A DNA stretch of 64,000 bases from Lepas anatifera (Eukaryota; Arthropoda; Thecostraca; Lepadidae): contig JAOTON010000207.1 in the NCBI GenBank assembly GCA_034440635.1, positions 1 to 64,000 of the forward strand, given 5' to 3'. Position numbers and translations under genes: made by a program. Shown here piece after piece: positions 58,101 through 64,000 of the stretch; the stretch's first letter is position 1, and every line of letters begins with the position of its first letter. The notes under the pieces are model-generated. The model was not told the origin of the DNA, made no database searches, and saw nothing but the letters and a program-made list of their open reading frames with translations.

Positions 58101-61100
58101 GTGTCAAAATAAGGACATGTTCAGCACTAACAGCTGTTTGCAGTAAGACTAATCTCGATTTTGATTGGCTGTTGATTTCTGACCTTTGATTGGCTGTTGG
58201 TGGTACCTGCAGCAGAAGACAATAAACACCGGTGATCTCTTGAGCGAAGGTAAATTTATTTCTCTCGGCTATTAGGTAGGCCTGAGTTGATTAAATAAAT
58301 GCATGCCCTTTCAACAAGTTCTTTGAAGTGTTATAATTTTTTCATTAGACTTACGTAAAATACGCTGCTCGCCGTTGAGATCAAGGTTACTGTCAAATGG
58401 GTGAAACAAGTCGATTTCGATTTATACTAGATTGGTGCCAAATACGCCCAAACTTGGTATGTTTCAGCTGATCCTTCCAAAAACTTAGTAGAATCTCCTA
58501 TAACTTAGTAGGAAAGGGCGTTGACGTCATCATGGGAGGACTATATTTAGTAGGAAACTTGGTTGTACCCGTGGTTAAAGTACCCTGGTCTGAGCCACCT
58601 TCGGATTGACGAGGGGGAGGGTACCTGCCCCCCTAAGATCTCGAGAACCACGGTAGGTAGCAAAAAACGGTAAACGGCGTTAGGTAGCCCATCCGCTTCT
58701 CCATCGAAAATATTTGTACAATTTTTTTGTCAGGTCACATTTAAGGTCACCAGAGGTCAAAAACATGCCGTCACATGCCGTCATAGGGATAACATGTAAA
58801 TTAAGTTTTTCGGCCATTACATCTGAAAAAGTAAAGATAGAGCAAAACGACTTAAACTGTATGAATCCTCGCAGCAAGCCGAATCAAATGATATATGATT
58901 TGACCTTGCTAGGTCAAATCCAAGATTTGACCTGACCTGAGGTCAGGTCACGGTCAAATTATATAAAATGCATATCATTAGAACCGCAAAGCCAAGGCGA
59001 GTCTAATGAAGCTAAAATAAACCATCTATCACCATCTGTTACTGAGTTATTCAGTAAAAACCATATTTCCCATGTATTACCAATGGAGAGGTCATGCTTC
59101 GTACCTGACCTTAGGTCATCGATATCAAAAATACCGGAACATGTTTTAGAGAACTCGGTGAGCCCATTATGTGATATGAGTTTCAATTGGTTAAGTTCAC
59201 CCTGCTCCGACTTATGCTATCTTAAACTTTTTTGAGGTCGGGTCACTTGACCTGTACTGGTGACCTGACCTGAGATGACCTATGCTTAAAATTTTCACAG
59301 ATGTTGCAAAAATGATAAGGGAAAAGGTATACCAAGTACAGCGCCGCCGTTTTTCTGATGTCTCCGAAAAACCCGAGGGGGCGGGTACCCGCCCCCGTCA
59401 ATGCGCGTGTTAAACAAGGTGCAACCACATCGAGAAAATACCGAACTCCATAAGGTGCTCGCAACAGTATCTAGCAATCAAAGAAAACCCGAGACAGACA
59501 TAGTTCAATCCCTGGTATGGGGTGAGATCAAACCGTTAGGGAGCCACTATAACCTGATCCCTGTTTTCTCAGGTGGAAAATGTGGTCAAATCGGGCCAAG
59601 GTCTGGCCTTCATCGCCTTTCCAGAAGCTATTGGAGCTGCTCCTGGCTGGCAGCTGTGGTCCATCATGTTCTTCCTCATGATCTTCACACTCGGCCTCGA
59701 CACCCAGGTAAATTACACTGAAGGAGGGATGGAAATTATCCTGAATGAGATAGCTTATGGACGACTACTGAAACGGTTGTAATATACTACTTCATAGTTG
59801 CTCAACCCTAATAAGCTTTGGACTAATATTCTAAAAACAAATTCTAGGAGAGGCTGCACGTTGCAAGAGACTTCACACTCCAATGAACGATAGCTTGAAA
59901 TTTTATTTTTTCCACCACAATTCATGTACAACTTGGTTTCGCTCGCCGTAAGCCAGCTCACCTGCGTCCCCACTGCATCCCATCGTGCTGAACAACGTAC
60001 ACTGACCCTTGCTGGGATGAGCTGAGGTAAATCACCCGCACAGTGGCCCGTTACACTTTGTATGTTGCTCACGGGTCGCTGTTTCGAGCCTAGGTACCCA
60101 GAAGCAAGACTCGGCGCCCCGTCCTAGCTCAAGCCTAGCTTAGAGGGAAAACGGCGCTTCTCACTTTTAAACCCCCCCTCCCTCCACGAGTATAACGGCT
60201 ACCGGCGGCTATTCCATGTCAAATGCGGACGGTGCAGGACCGGGGGGGGTCGGATTCCGTTCTTAACAACTTCTATTTTTCCACAAGTCGTAAGTTCTGG
60301 GTCGAATGAAATATCAAACAAAGATGTTTACGCCATGCTCTACCTCCTGGCTATGTCAGCTCAAATCACATTCAGTTTTCAGATTAATCACTGTATGATC
60401 AATGGGCCAGAGGCCCACTTAGATATGAAGTCGTCAGATATAAAACAAGATAGACTTGGGCTTCCGGCACCAGTATCCGGATACGCCCCACCCCACAAAC
60501 ATCTAAGGATGCGACTAGAGAAGTACGAAGTTCAAATACATCGGGGCTAAAATAAAACAAGCTTAAACACCGTTGCGTCAAGAAACAGACTTATAGAGCA
60601 AACATACCAGAAAACATAAAACTAAAAATATAGCTAGAAAACAAAACCCTTAAAACACCATCCATAAATTCCACAGAGACATGGGAACATAAGGACCAGA
60701 ATCGCACAAAACACCCATCGACGAAAGGAGTGAACAGTCACCCACATATGGCTATAACCATAACTGCACCCGTCACTGACTGGTGCCACCTCTGTTTGCC
60801 TCAGTTCGCGTTGATCGAGACCGTAGCCACCGCCATCTACGATTCATTCCCGGCTACAAGAACTAAGAAGGCTCTGGTGACGCTCATCATCTCCTGCTCC
60901 TGCTTCCTGATGGGTCTGCCCTGCGTTTCACAGGTGAGTTTACTGGCAGAGACTTGACGGTTTAGGAGTAGACTTAACGGTTTGGGGGAGAACAGATCAC
61001 AATATTTAAAAACGTGTTTTCTCAAACATCAGCCTGTTTGGTAATGTGAGCTTTGTTGTCTCCCTTAGTTGCGTGCCCGTTAGGACCTACCGCACCTGAT

Positions 61101-62993
61101 GCAGGGCTCAGGCCGTTCAAATGCACCGAGATCAACGCTTCGGCATTTGTCAGATAGTAATTCTCCTTCATCGTGAACAAATTACGATAGGATTATTCTG
61201 GGTCAGACTGCGTCAATCCTCGAGACATCGCACGGCTCAATCTGACCTCCCGAGTTCTGTATGCCAGACACTCCATAGAAAAACGGGCAGTGAGAAGAGG
61301 CGGCGGTTGGTCTACAGCCACACCGCCGTCTTTCAAGTCCCCGGCTGACGATTCCACCGACGGTTGGCCGTGTTCGACAGGCGGGTCCCTACATCCTGAA
61401 CCTGATGGACACCTTCGGCGGGCTGGGCGTGATGGTGGTGGCGGTGTTCGAGCTGATCGGCATCATGTGGGTGTACGGCGTGCGCCGTTTCGCAGACAAC
61501 CTCGAGTTCATGGCCGGCTACAAGCCGAGCATGTTCTGGAAGGTGTGCTGGGTGTTCATCGCACCAGTTCTACTCACGGTGAGACCACGTGTCGTGCTGG
61601 TGTAAGGTTTCCAAAATGGTAAAGATGGGGCTCTGTGTTAAAAGGGCCATTCCCGCCCGTGTCGTTGGAGAGTGCAATATTTAAGAGTTAATGACGTGAC
61701 ATTTGAATGATTTTCCATGAGTTCGCACGCAATGACTAGCTAGTTTTAATGCGCATTACCCTGTCGCAATATTCGGGAAGTTAAAAAAACAGAATATTTG
61801 CTTAAATTCTAGGAGTCTAGGTAATGACCCTCCGAATGATCTTCATCAGAGCACTATCATCAGCGTTCGAAAGAATAAGGCAAATAACTATTATCCAAGT
61901 CTCTTTAAGCAGATTAAGGCCTCCTATATTACCTCAGTAGCCATTTAAATAACTCCAATAAAATGAAACCTTGGTGGTCAGTGCCACATGAACTGTTCGA
62001 GGGTGCGTATAAAAGGAATAATTATCCGTAGAAATAATACATTTTAAACGTCTGCATGACCCACCACTAAAAGCTATACCAGGGACTATTTACTATTAAC
62101 CAGCCAGTCGATGCCGCTATATAGACGTACCATCCGCGCCTGAGCCGTTTTCTTCTCTTACAGGTTATCTTCGCCTACTCCATGTACAAATATGAGCCAC
62201 TCACCTACGGCGACTACGAATACCCTGACTGGGCGATCTACGTCGGGTGGGGACTCTTTGGAATATCGCTGGTTCAAATCCCGTTATGGGCACTTTTCAC
62301 AATGCTCTACTGGCTCTGCAAATGGGTAAGTGCAATATGAAGTGAGACACGGGCCAAGAACGAGTCCCGCAATTAATATAATATTCTACCTAACAATCAA
62401 GAAAAAATATTGGGCTTTCAAAACCCGATATGAAACTGTTAATAATCTTACTCCGTTCATGATTTTACTGAATACAACACATTCAGAACTATTTCCCGCA
62501 AATAAATATGGCAGGTTATAAGGGGCCCGACCCTGAAAAGGGCGACGAACAATCCAACACTGAAGCTTGGAAACGTCTCATACTAAGAAGCAATTTAAAA
62601 TTCCTCCTAGAAGCTATACCGGTTGTTGAAAAAAACCTGATCATTCCTGAAGCAGTAACGAATACCTGGGTATCAAAATGTCAGCAAACAACTAGGAAAG
62701 AAAAATCACTCTTCTTTTGAGAAAGCTAATACAATTCAAATCAAATCCGGGAAAACGGTGCCGTTATTCAATGCAAAAGACTCAACTAGGCTGACACCAG
62801 CGCTGTCGCTGTTAAGTTAACACAACGTGCATCTTTCCTCCAGCAACCGGGCCAGGCGTTCCGACCTTTGCCCAGCTGGGGGCCGGGCGACAAGGACGCC
62901 CGCCGGCGGCTCCTAGCGCTCCAGCAGGAGGTCTACCAGCGGGATCGCCTGCACGGACACGACAACGTGGCCATGGAGATGGAGCGAGTATAG
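31166..62993 (+). CDS. SLC6-family Na+/Cl- coupled transporter (whole gene, 14 coding exons)
   Basis: The gene encodes a plasma-membrane symporter of the neurotransmitter:sodium symporter family, which takes up amino acids or amines using Na+ and Cl- gradients. The spliced product is about 684 residues with a family-standard 12-helix core. TM1 carries [20 protein letters not shown]2 has [19 protein letters not shown]; a large loop after TM3 has two Cys and four N-glycosylation sequons; TM6 reads [22 protein letters not shown]8 reads GLDTQFALIET; a C-terminal cytoplasmic tail follows. Phases of all junctions agree except at two places: a +1 break in a G run (46743-46748) and an ambiguous acceptor at 55419-55422. 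The TM6 and TM8 text resembles glycine transporters most, but substrate is not proven. Introns total more than 29 kb and hold many transposons. Confidence 0.88.
31631..31800. repeat. 33-bp GAGTC-containing minisatellite in intron 1
   Basis: GAGTCGAAGTGAGTTGAATC plus GCAACGAGTTACT recurs with starts at 31631, 31664, 31697, 31729, 31762 and 31794 (period 32-33 bp). Diverged pieces, including inverted ones (TTCAACTCAC), extend back to about 31520. Confidence 0.75.
31801..38406. other. Intron 1, remainder
   Basis: Apart from the small TIR element at 32.6 kb I see no exon or RNA gene. ATG-open frames, such as one near 37184-37603, show no conserved motif. GACGTTAAAC near 34276 recalls the SINE tail, and 34.12-34.29 kb may be a SINE relic. 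Confidence 0.4.
32616..32887 (+). mobile_element. Small TIR element with GGATCC ends, copy 3
   Basis: Bounded by CATAGGTGGATCCAGG and, inverted, CATAGGCGGATCC. The interior follows copy 2 at 5.7 kb (AAACCTATCAGGTGGG, CCTATCG, CGCATCCTGGGGAG, ATTTCAGGGGG). It lies in intron 1 of the transporter gene. Confidence 0.6.
38407..38601 (+). CDS. SLC6 exon 2 (low-complexity N-terminus)
   Basis: Acceptor CAG precedes 38407 and donor GTCAGT follows 38601. The 65 codons start [13 protein letters not shown], then run through a His/Asn/Gly-rich stretch and [16 protein letters not shown], and end KPIGQ. The frame is phase 0 at both ends and joins exons 1 and 3 smoothly. It would be the cytoplasmic N-terminal tail before TM1. 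CpG-rich codon use and a clean frame support coding; there is no homology to prove it. Confidence 0.6.
38602..39595. other. Intron 2, first part
   Basis: Nothing recognised before the TTAA element at 39.6 kb. Confidence 0.4.
39600..40424 (+). mobile_element. TTAA-flanked non-autonomous element, family 2, full copy
   Basis: The 825-bp unit runs from TTAA at 39596-39599 to TTAC at 40425-40428, so one flanking TTAA has mutated. It has the CGGCGGCGC-GTA-GCGCCGCCG hairpin near the left end and the perfect palindrome GGGGGGCGGGTACCCGCCCC + CC at 40361-40382 near the right. The core holds many AGGTCA/TGACCT words. It aligns, inverted, with the copy in intron 9 (58.6-59.4 kb). Confidence 0.7.
40430..41760. 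other. Intron 2, middle part
   Basis: No exon recognised. Two close TTATGACGTCATA palindromes near 41300 and 41460, and several AGGTCA words, lie in 41.28-41.65 kb; this may be another worn TTAA-type element. Confidence 0.35.
41764..41777. repeat. Target-site duplication, left (PLE1)
   Basis: AACTTTATGTCCTC occurs here and at 45564-45577, exactly 3800 bp apart, on either side of the Penelope-like element. Confidence 0.8.
41887..41909 (-). ncRNA. Hammerhead-like core (PLE1 left arm)
   Basis: The minus strand reads CTGATGA, one spacer A, the hairpin GGGC-TGT-GCCC, then GAAT. The heptamer and stem II fit a hammerhead; the usual GAAA is GAAT here. Flanking GATT and AATC could pair as stem I. 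A degraded or variant ribozyme is likely; activity is not established. Confidence 0.4.
42416..42990. repeat. About 175-bp tandem units in and beside the PLE1 left arm
   Basis: The block CCTCTGGCCCAACGTTAAGC with following AAAGAGTATACGT recurs at 42424, 42606, 42783 and 42948 (spacings 182, 177 and 165). The inverted block occurs at 44587, 44765 and 44945 in the right arm. So the arms are built from tandem units, and the left side keeps a fourth, diverged unit outside the inverted match. Confidence 0.7.
43097..43744 (-). CDS. GIY-YIG endonuclease domain of PLE1
   Basis: This frame continues the element's protein after the reverse transcriptase. It shows a Cys-rich linker ([14 protein letters not shown]), then [10 protein letters not shown] and YVGES for the GIY-YIG core, [11 protein letters not shown] with its arginine and histidine, and [13 protein letters not shown] with the catalytic glutamate. 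This is the class of nuclease Penelope-like elements use to nick target DNA. A basic KKKKEG region lies near the start. It is linked to the RT frame by a one-base shift in a seven-A run. Confidence 0.8.
   Translation of the reverse strand: MYHAGLLRRLLREVRLARTGNGRCKKKKEGSDSYDGFLTLPYVDEQLLCKIKKVVKKSNLKVHIAWKNNKKLKSSLVRSAISKPKCPGGQRCHLCKSGFKGDCTQKNVVYQIDCRLCNQDQNRAQYVGESMRPVLLRFNEHLRDAKNKTRNTPLGDHFLEKHAAQDTQAISEPLELKVVHRARDHPDRKIAESIIIQDRHPSLNVQGTSWPIMRV
43745..44588 (-). CDS. Reverse transcriptase of PLE1, 5'-truncated
   Basis: The frame begins at the arm junction with [20 protein letters not shown] (RT motif 2 region). It then shows [14 protein letters not shown] (palm aspartate), [21 protein letters not shown], and [11 protein letters not shown], where YIDD is the catalytic pair, followed by [10 protein letters not shown] and PYLDT. 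Thumb sequence ends [12 protein letters not shown]. All upstream RT motifs are missing because the frame abuts the inverted arm at 44587. It is therefore not a full polymerase. Confidence 0.85.
45473..45495 (+). ncRNA. Hammerhead-like core (PLE1 right arm)
   Basis: Plus-strand copy of the motif in the left arm: CTGATGA, spacer A, GGGC-TGT-GCCC, GAAT, with GATT before and AATC after. The two arms would transcribe it in opposite directions. Confidence 0.4.
45564..45577. repeat. Target-site duplication, right (PLE1)
   Basis: AACTTTATGTCCTC, identical to 41764-41777. Confidence 0.8.
45980..46110 (+). mobile_element. tRNA-headed SINE-like unit
   Basis: Contains an A box (TGGCGCAGTCGG, from 45990) and a B box (GGTTCGAACCT, 46056-46066), 66 bp apart, somewhat longer than a plain tRNA, followed by CCAGAGGCAGGATTTGGCTCC. 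It could be a SINE head or a tRNA pseudogene with a long variable arm. It differs from the SINE at 14.1 kb. Confidence 0.5.
46111..46669. other. Intron 2, end
   Basis: No feature beyond the exon 3 acceptor. Confidence 0.4.
46670..46842 (+). CDS. SLC6 exon 3 (TM1), contains a frame break
   Basis: Acceptor TTTGCAG/CAG is a NAGNAG pair, so one residue may be optional. The first frame reads [13 protein letters not shown], ending in the R-G-x-W motif that precedes TM1 in this family. After a run of six G (46743-46748) the frame must shift by one to read [20 protein letters not shown] and on through TM1. Removing one G would give the exon exactly the phase needed by exon 4. An AG at 46678-46679 would avoid the break but lose the R-x-x-W motif. 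The donor is GTGAGT. Confidence 0.85.
46843..50136. other. Intron 3
   Basis: 3.3 kb. A CCG-rich low-complexity run lies at 47571-47602 in a GC-rich patch (47.51-47.70 kb). No exon or repeat family is otherwise recognised. Confidence 0.4.
50137..50268 (+). CDS. SLC6 exon 4 (TM2)
   Basis: Acceptor CGGCAG and donor GTGAGA; phase 1 at both ends. It encodes [16 protein letters not shown] (TM2) and [16 protein letters not shown], a strongly conserved segment, ending [11 protein letters not shown]. The last 47 bases and the donor are duplicated 83 bp downstream. Confidence 0.95.
50222..50387. repeat. 83-bp tandem duplication across the exon 4 donor
   Basis: 50222-50304 and 50305-50387 match almost base for base. 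The unit holds the last 47 bases of exon 4, the donor and about 36 bases of intron. The second copy has its own donor (GTGAGC). The offset of 83 is not a multiple of three, so splicing from the second donor would break the frame. Confidence 0.9.
50388..50852. other. Intron 4, first part
   Basis: No exon. A short direct repeat (GCATTTATGGTAAT ... CATCTAA) occurs at about 50570 and 50620. Confidence 0.4.
50855..51628. repeat. 77-bp minisatellite, ten units
   Basis: Unit starts (CAGCAGCACACGAAACCCCC) are at 50855, 50932, 51009, 51086, 51164, 51241, 51318, 51396, 51475 and 51553. Units differ at a few sites (CTCGG/CCCAG, GACATC/GTCATC) and in C-run length. Long open frames here arise from the repeat and are not genes. 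Confidence 0.95.
51629..54586. other. Intron 4, remainder
   Basis: No exon recognised. At 53066-53090 a TATAAAT sits within a short palindrome (CCGAGCG ... CGCTCGG). At 54338-54420 lies a CTCGAG/CCTGGATCC repeat unit like that at 20.64 kb. Confidence 0.4.
54587..54714 (+). CDS. SLC6 exon 5 (TM3)
   Basis: Acceptor TTTCAG completes the split glycine codon and then reads [31 protein letters not shown] and [11 protein letters not shown]. This is TM3, with the conserved IYYN pair around the substrate site. The donor is GTGAGC, phase 0. Confidence 0.93.
55423..55565 (+). CDS. SLC6 exon 6 (glycosylated extracellular loop 2)
   Basis: Reads [19 protein letters not shown], then [19 protein letters not shown] and STEQYF. 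Two Cys (ENC and PAC) match the loop disulfide; four N-x-S/T sequons are present. The acceptor region is TTTTCAGAG: using the second AG (55421-55422) keeps phase with exon 5, while the usual CAG at 55419-55420 would add two bases and break frame. Donor GTGGGT, phase 2. Confidence 0.85.
55566..56286. other. Intron 6
   Basis: 721 bp, ending TTTTCCAG. No feature recognised. Confidence 0.5.
56287..56428 (+). CDS. SLC6 exon 7 (TM4)
   Basis: Completes a split Lys codon, then [38 protein letters not shown] (TM4) and MKGVKSSGK. The exon ends AAG and the intron begins GCAAGT, so the donor is GC, not GT. The frame continues in phase 0 into [11 protein letters not shown]. Confidence 0.93.
56765..56899 (+). 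CDS. SLC6 exon 8 (TM5)
   Basis: 45 codons: [20 protein letters not shown] (TM5), then [19 protein letters not shown] and LQEIT. The conserved TLPGA follows TM5. The donor GTTGGT is weak. Confidence 0.95.
57150..57356 (+). CDS. SLC6 exon 9 (TM6-TM7)
   Basis: 69 codons: [19 protein letters not shown], then [19 protein letters not shown] (unwound TM6), and [19 protein letters not shown] to SMAASAGVK (TM7). The SLS-x-x-WGG motif is the substrate-contacting part of TM6 and resembles glycine transporters. Donor GTAGAA. Confidence 0.95.
57357..58574. other. Intron 9, first part
   Basis: At 57833-57875 TTAACACGCGTATTGACGGG with GGTCTGAGCCA reproduces the tip of TTAA family 2, but the family interior does not follow. 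The rest is unassigned. Confidence 0.45.
58579..59409 (-). mobile_element. TTAA-flanked non-autonomous element, family 2, copy in intron 9
   Basis: The 831-bp unit lies between TTAA at 58575-58578 and 59410-59413. It is inverted relative to the copy at 39.6 kb and matches it along its length (GAACCACGGTAGGTAG, AAGCCAAGGCGAGTC, ATCGATATCAAAA). The palindrome GGGGGCGGGTACCCGCCCCC is at 59377-59396. Many TGACCT words are present. Inserted within the transporter gene without touching an exon. Confidence 0.75.
59573..59707 (+). CDS. SLC6 exon 10 (EL4-TM8)
   Basis: 45 codons: [19 protein letters not shown] (extracellular loop 4), [19 protein letters not shown] and TLGLDTQ (TM8). The LGLDTQ signature is conserved around a sodium site. 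Donor GTAAAT. Confidence 0.95.
59708..60804. other. Intron 10
   Basis: 1.1 kb with no recognised feature; a C/G homopolymer patch at 60170-60250. Confidence 0.5.
60805..60933 (+). CDS. SLC6 exon 11 (TM8-TM9)
   Basis: 43 codons: [43 protein letters not shown]. Preceded by TTGCCTCAG and followed by GTGAGT; phase 0. The FA-x-IET motif extends TM8. Confidence 0.95.
61381..61578 (+). CDS. SLC6 exon 12 (TM10-TM11)
   Basis: 66 codons: [66 protein letters not shown]. The GVRRF and FWKVCW motifs are family hallmarks between TM10 and TM11. Donor GTGAGA. Confidence 0.96.
61579..62163. other. Intron 12
   Basis: 585 bp, ending in a good polypyrimidine tract and TTACAG. No feature recognised. Confidence 0.5.
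62164..62325 (+). CDS. SLC6 exon 13 (TM11-TM12)
   Basis: 54 codons: [54 protein letters not shown]. The YEPLTYG-x-YEYP-x-W motif precedes TM12. Acceptor TTACAG, donor GTAAGT. Confidence 0.96.
62326..62843. other. Intron 13
   Basis: 518 bp, ending TTCCTCCAG. Nothing recognised. Confidence 0.5.
62844..62993 (+). CDS. SLC6 exon 14 (C-terminal tail and stop)
   Basis: 50 codons including the TAG at 62991-62993. Reads [49 protein letters not shown]. Proline-rich, then a short charged possibly helical stretch, in keeping with a cytoplasmic tail. The W-G-P motif after the last helix is common in the family. Confidence 0.93.
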   Translation, partial: QPGQAFRPLPSWGPGDKDARRRLLALQQEVYQRDRLHGHDNVAMEMERV

Positions 62994-64000
62994 GTGGCGC
63001 TAGTAGTCGGTGTAAAGGTGGCGCCCAACGACGGGACAGCTCTCACGATAGCTGAGGGACGAGTGCGGCGTGGCCAGACGCGATCGGCGCCTTCAGTGAG
63101 AAACAGTGGGGATGTGAAAACAGCTGTGATCTGGTGATCAATAAGCATTCCAGCGTCACACAATAGTCAACGTCAACGTCAACGTCAGAACGCCACACAA
63201 TGGTTTTCTTCCTAAGCACGTAAGCTAAGAAGTGTGAGCCATGTAAGACAAGACCGCATAATGACTGGGGACGAAACATCTCTCGACATGTTTTATATGC
63301 TCGTGAAGCAATGTCATGAATCTCCGCTCCAAGTTCCCAAAACCTATGAAAACTGCTTTAGGCGCAGTGTATATGCAAACGGGAGATTTATCAAACACAA
63401 CGATAGTCAGTGGGATCAAGGGCAGTACTGAAGGCGGTCCGCCGGAACGGACGACTCAGGACCCGGTGTCTCCCAGGGAACAGATCTAGAAACGCTGTCT
63501 TTTCGCTAAGATGGCCGATCGTGAACGCACGTGTTGCTGACAGTACGTCCACGCAGGACTGTAAGACAGTAGTCAGTGAATCGGCCCGAACTCGAGGTCA
63601 CGAAGTCAGTGCCAGAAGGGAGCGCGGTTTCAGCGTGCAGCCCTACAGCTCTCGAGATACGTTGACACGTACTCCGTCCGTAGCGTTGCAGGTGGCCTCA
63701 AAATGTATACAAAACACAGCATGGAGTTTCAACCCAGACACACCTCATTTCCATTATCGTATGGTTTTAAGCAGTGTGTTCAGGGGCTAGAGCGGGGTGT
63801 GTGCCGTGTTTACGCCGTGTTACTGCAATATGTGAAGCATGCGATCAATCTAGGTGTTGAATAGCGACCTTTCATATAGCAATGGCCCTGAACAGCGAGA
63901 AAATATCAACTGCGTGAATACGGAAATGGTTTAACATGTGCTTCCCCGATTTCGGGGACAGACGTCCTTTCATGCGTCCTTTATCTTGAGACTAATTTAG
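62994..64000 (+). other. 3' flank and probable 3' UTR
   Basis: About 1 kb after the stop. I find no AATAAA or ATTAAA; the closest is CAATAAGC near 63139, so the poly(A) site may lie beyond or use a variant signal. The open frame at 63410-63790 shows no family motif. Confidence 0.35.

Noticed and set aside
63410..63790. 126-residue frame after the SLC6 stop
   Set aside because: Arg/Ser-rich without motif; more likely untranslated or flanking DNA.

Overview
The window looks like animal nuclear DNA, most likely from an arthropod (a crustacean is plausible; the sequence alone does not fix the species). Genes are split by GT-AG introns. Non-coding DNA is full of Penelope-like elements (PLEs), TTAA-flanked non-autonomous transposons, tRNA-derived SINEs and foldback elements. 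There is no bacterial operon, rRNA or CRISPR array.

The one clear host gene runs on the + strand from about 31.2 to 63.0 kb. It encodes an SLC6-family (neurotransmitter:sodium symporter) membrane transporter of about 684 residues. I traced 14 coding exons by frame, splice phase and family motifs. The 3' twelve (46.67-62.99 kb) are strong; the first two (31.17 and 38.41 kb), which give a Gly/His/Asn-rich N-terminus, are an inference from phase and position. The TM6 and TM8 region looks most like the glycine-transporter branch. Oddities are a +1 frame break in a six-G run just before TM1, one GC-AG intron, an 83-bp tandem duplication that copies the end of exon 4 with its splice donor, and a 10-copy 77-bp minisatellite in intron 4.

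Region by region: 1-31 kb has no gene I can support. It holds a non-LTR retrotransposon fragment (2.1-2.5 kb), a dense cluster of TTAA-bounded elements (2.6-9.3 kb), a foldback element (12.1 kb), two copies of one SINE (14.1 and 24.3 kb), a 42-bp coding-like minisatellite (21.4 kb) and a decayed PLE with inverted arms and target-site duplications (22.2-24.2 kb). Introns 1 and 2 (31.2-46.7 kb) hold a 33-bp minisatellite, a small terminal-inverted-repeat (TIR) element, a TTAA element (39.6-40.4 kb) and a well-preserved PLE on the opposite strand (41.8-45.6 kb) carrying reverse transcriptase, a GIY-YIG endonuclease, nearly 1-kb inverted arms and 14-bp target-site duplications. The downstream half (46.7-63.0 kb) is the transporter body, with another TTAA element in intron 9.

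The most unusual material is (i) three TTAA-flanked repeat families that share TTAA boundaries with one another and are dense in AGGTCA/TGACCT hexamers, the nuclear-receptor half-site, and (ii) hammerhead-ribozyme-like cores in the inverted arms of two unrelated PLEs.
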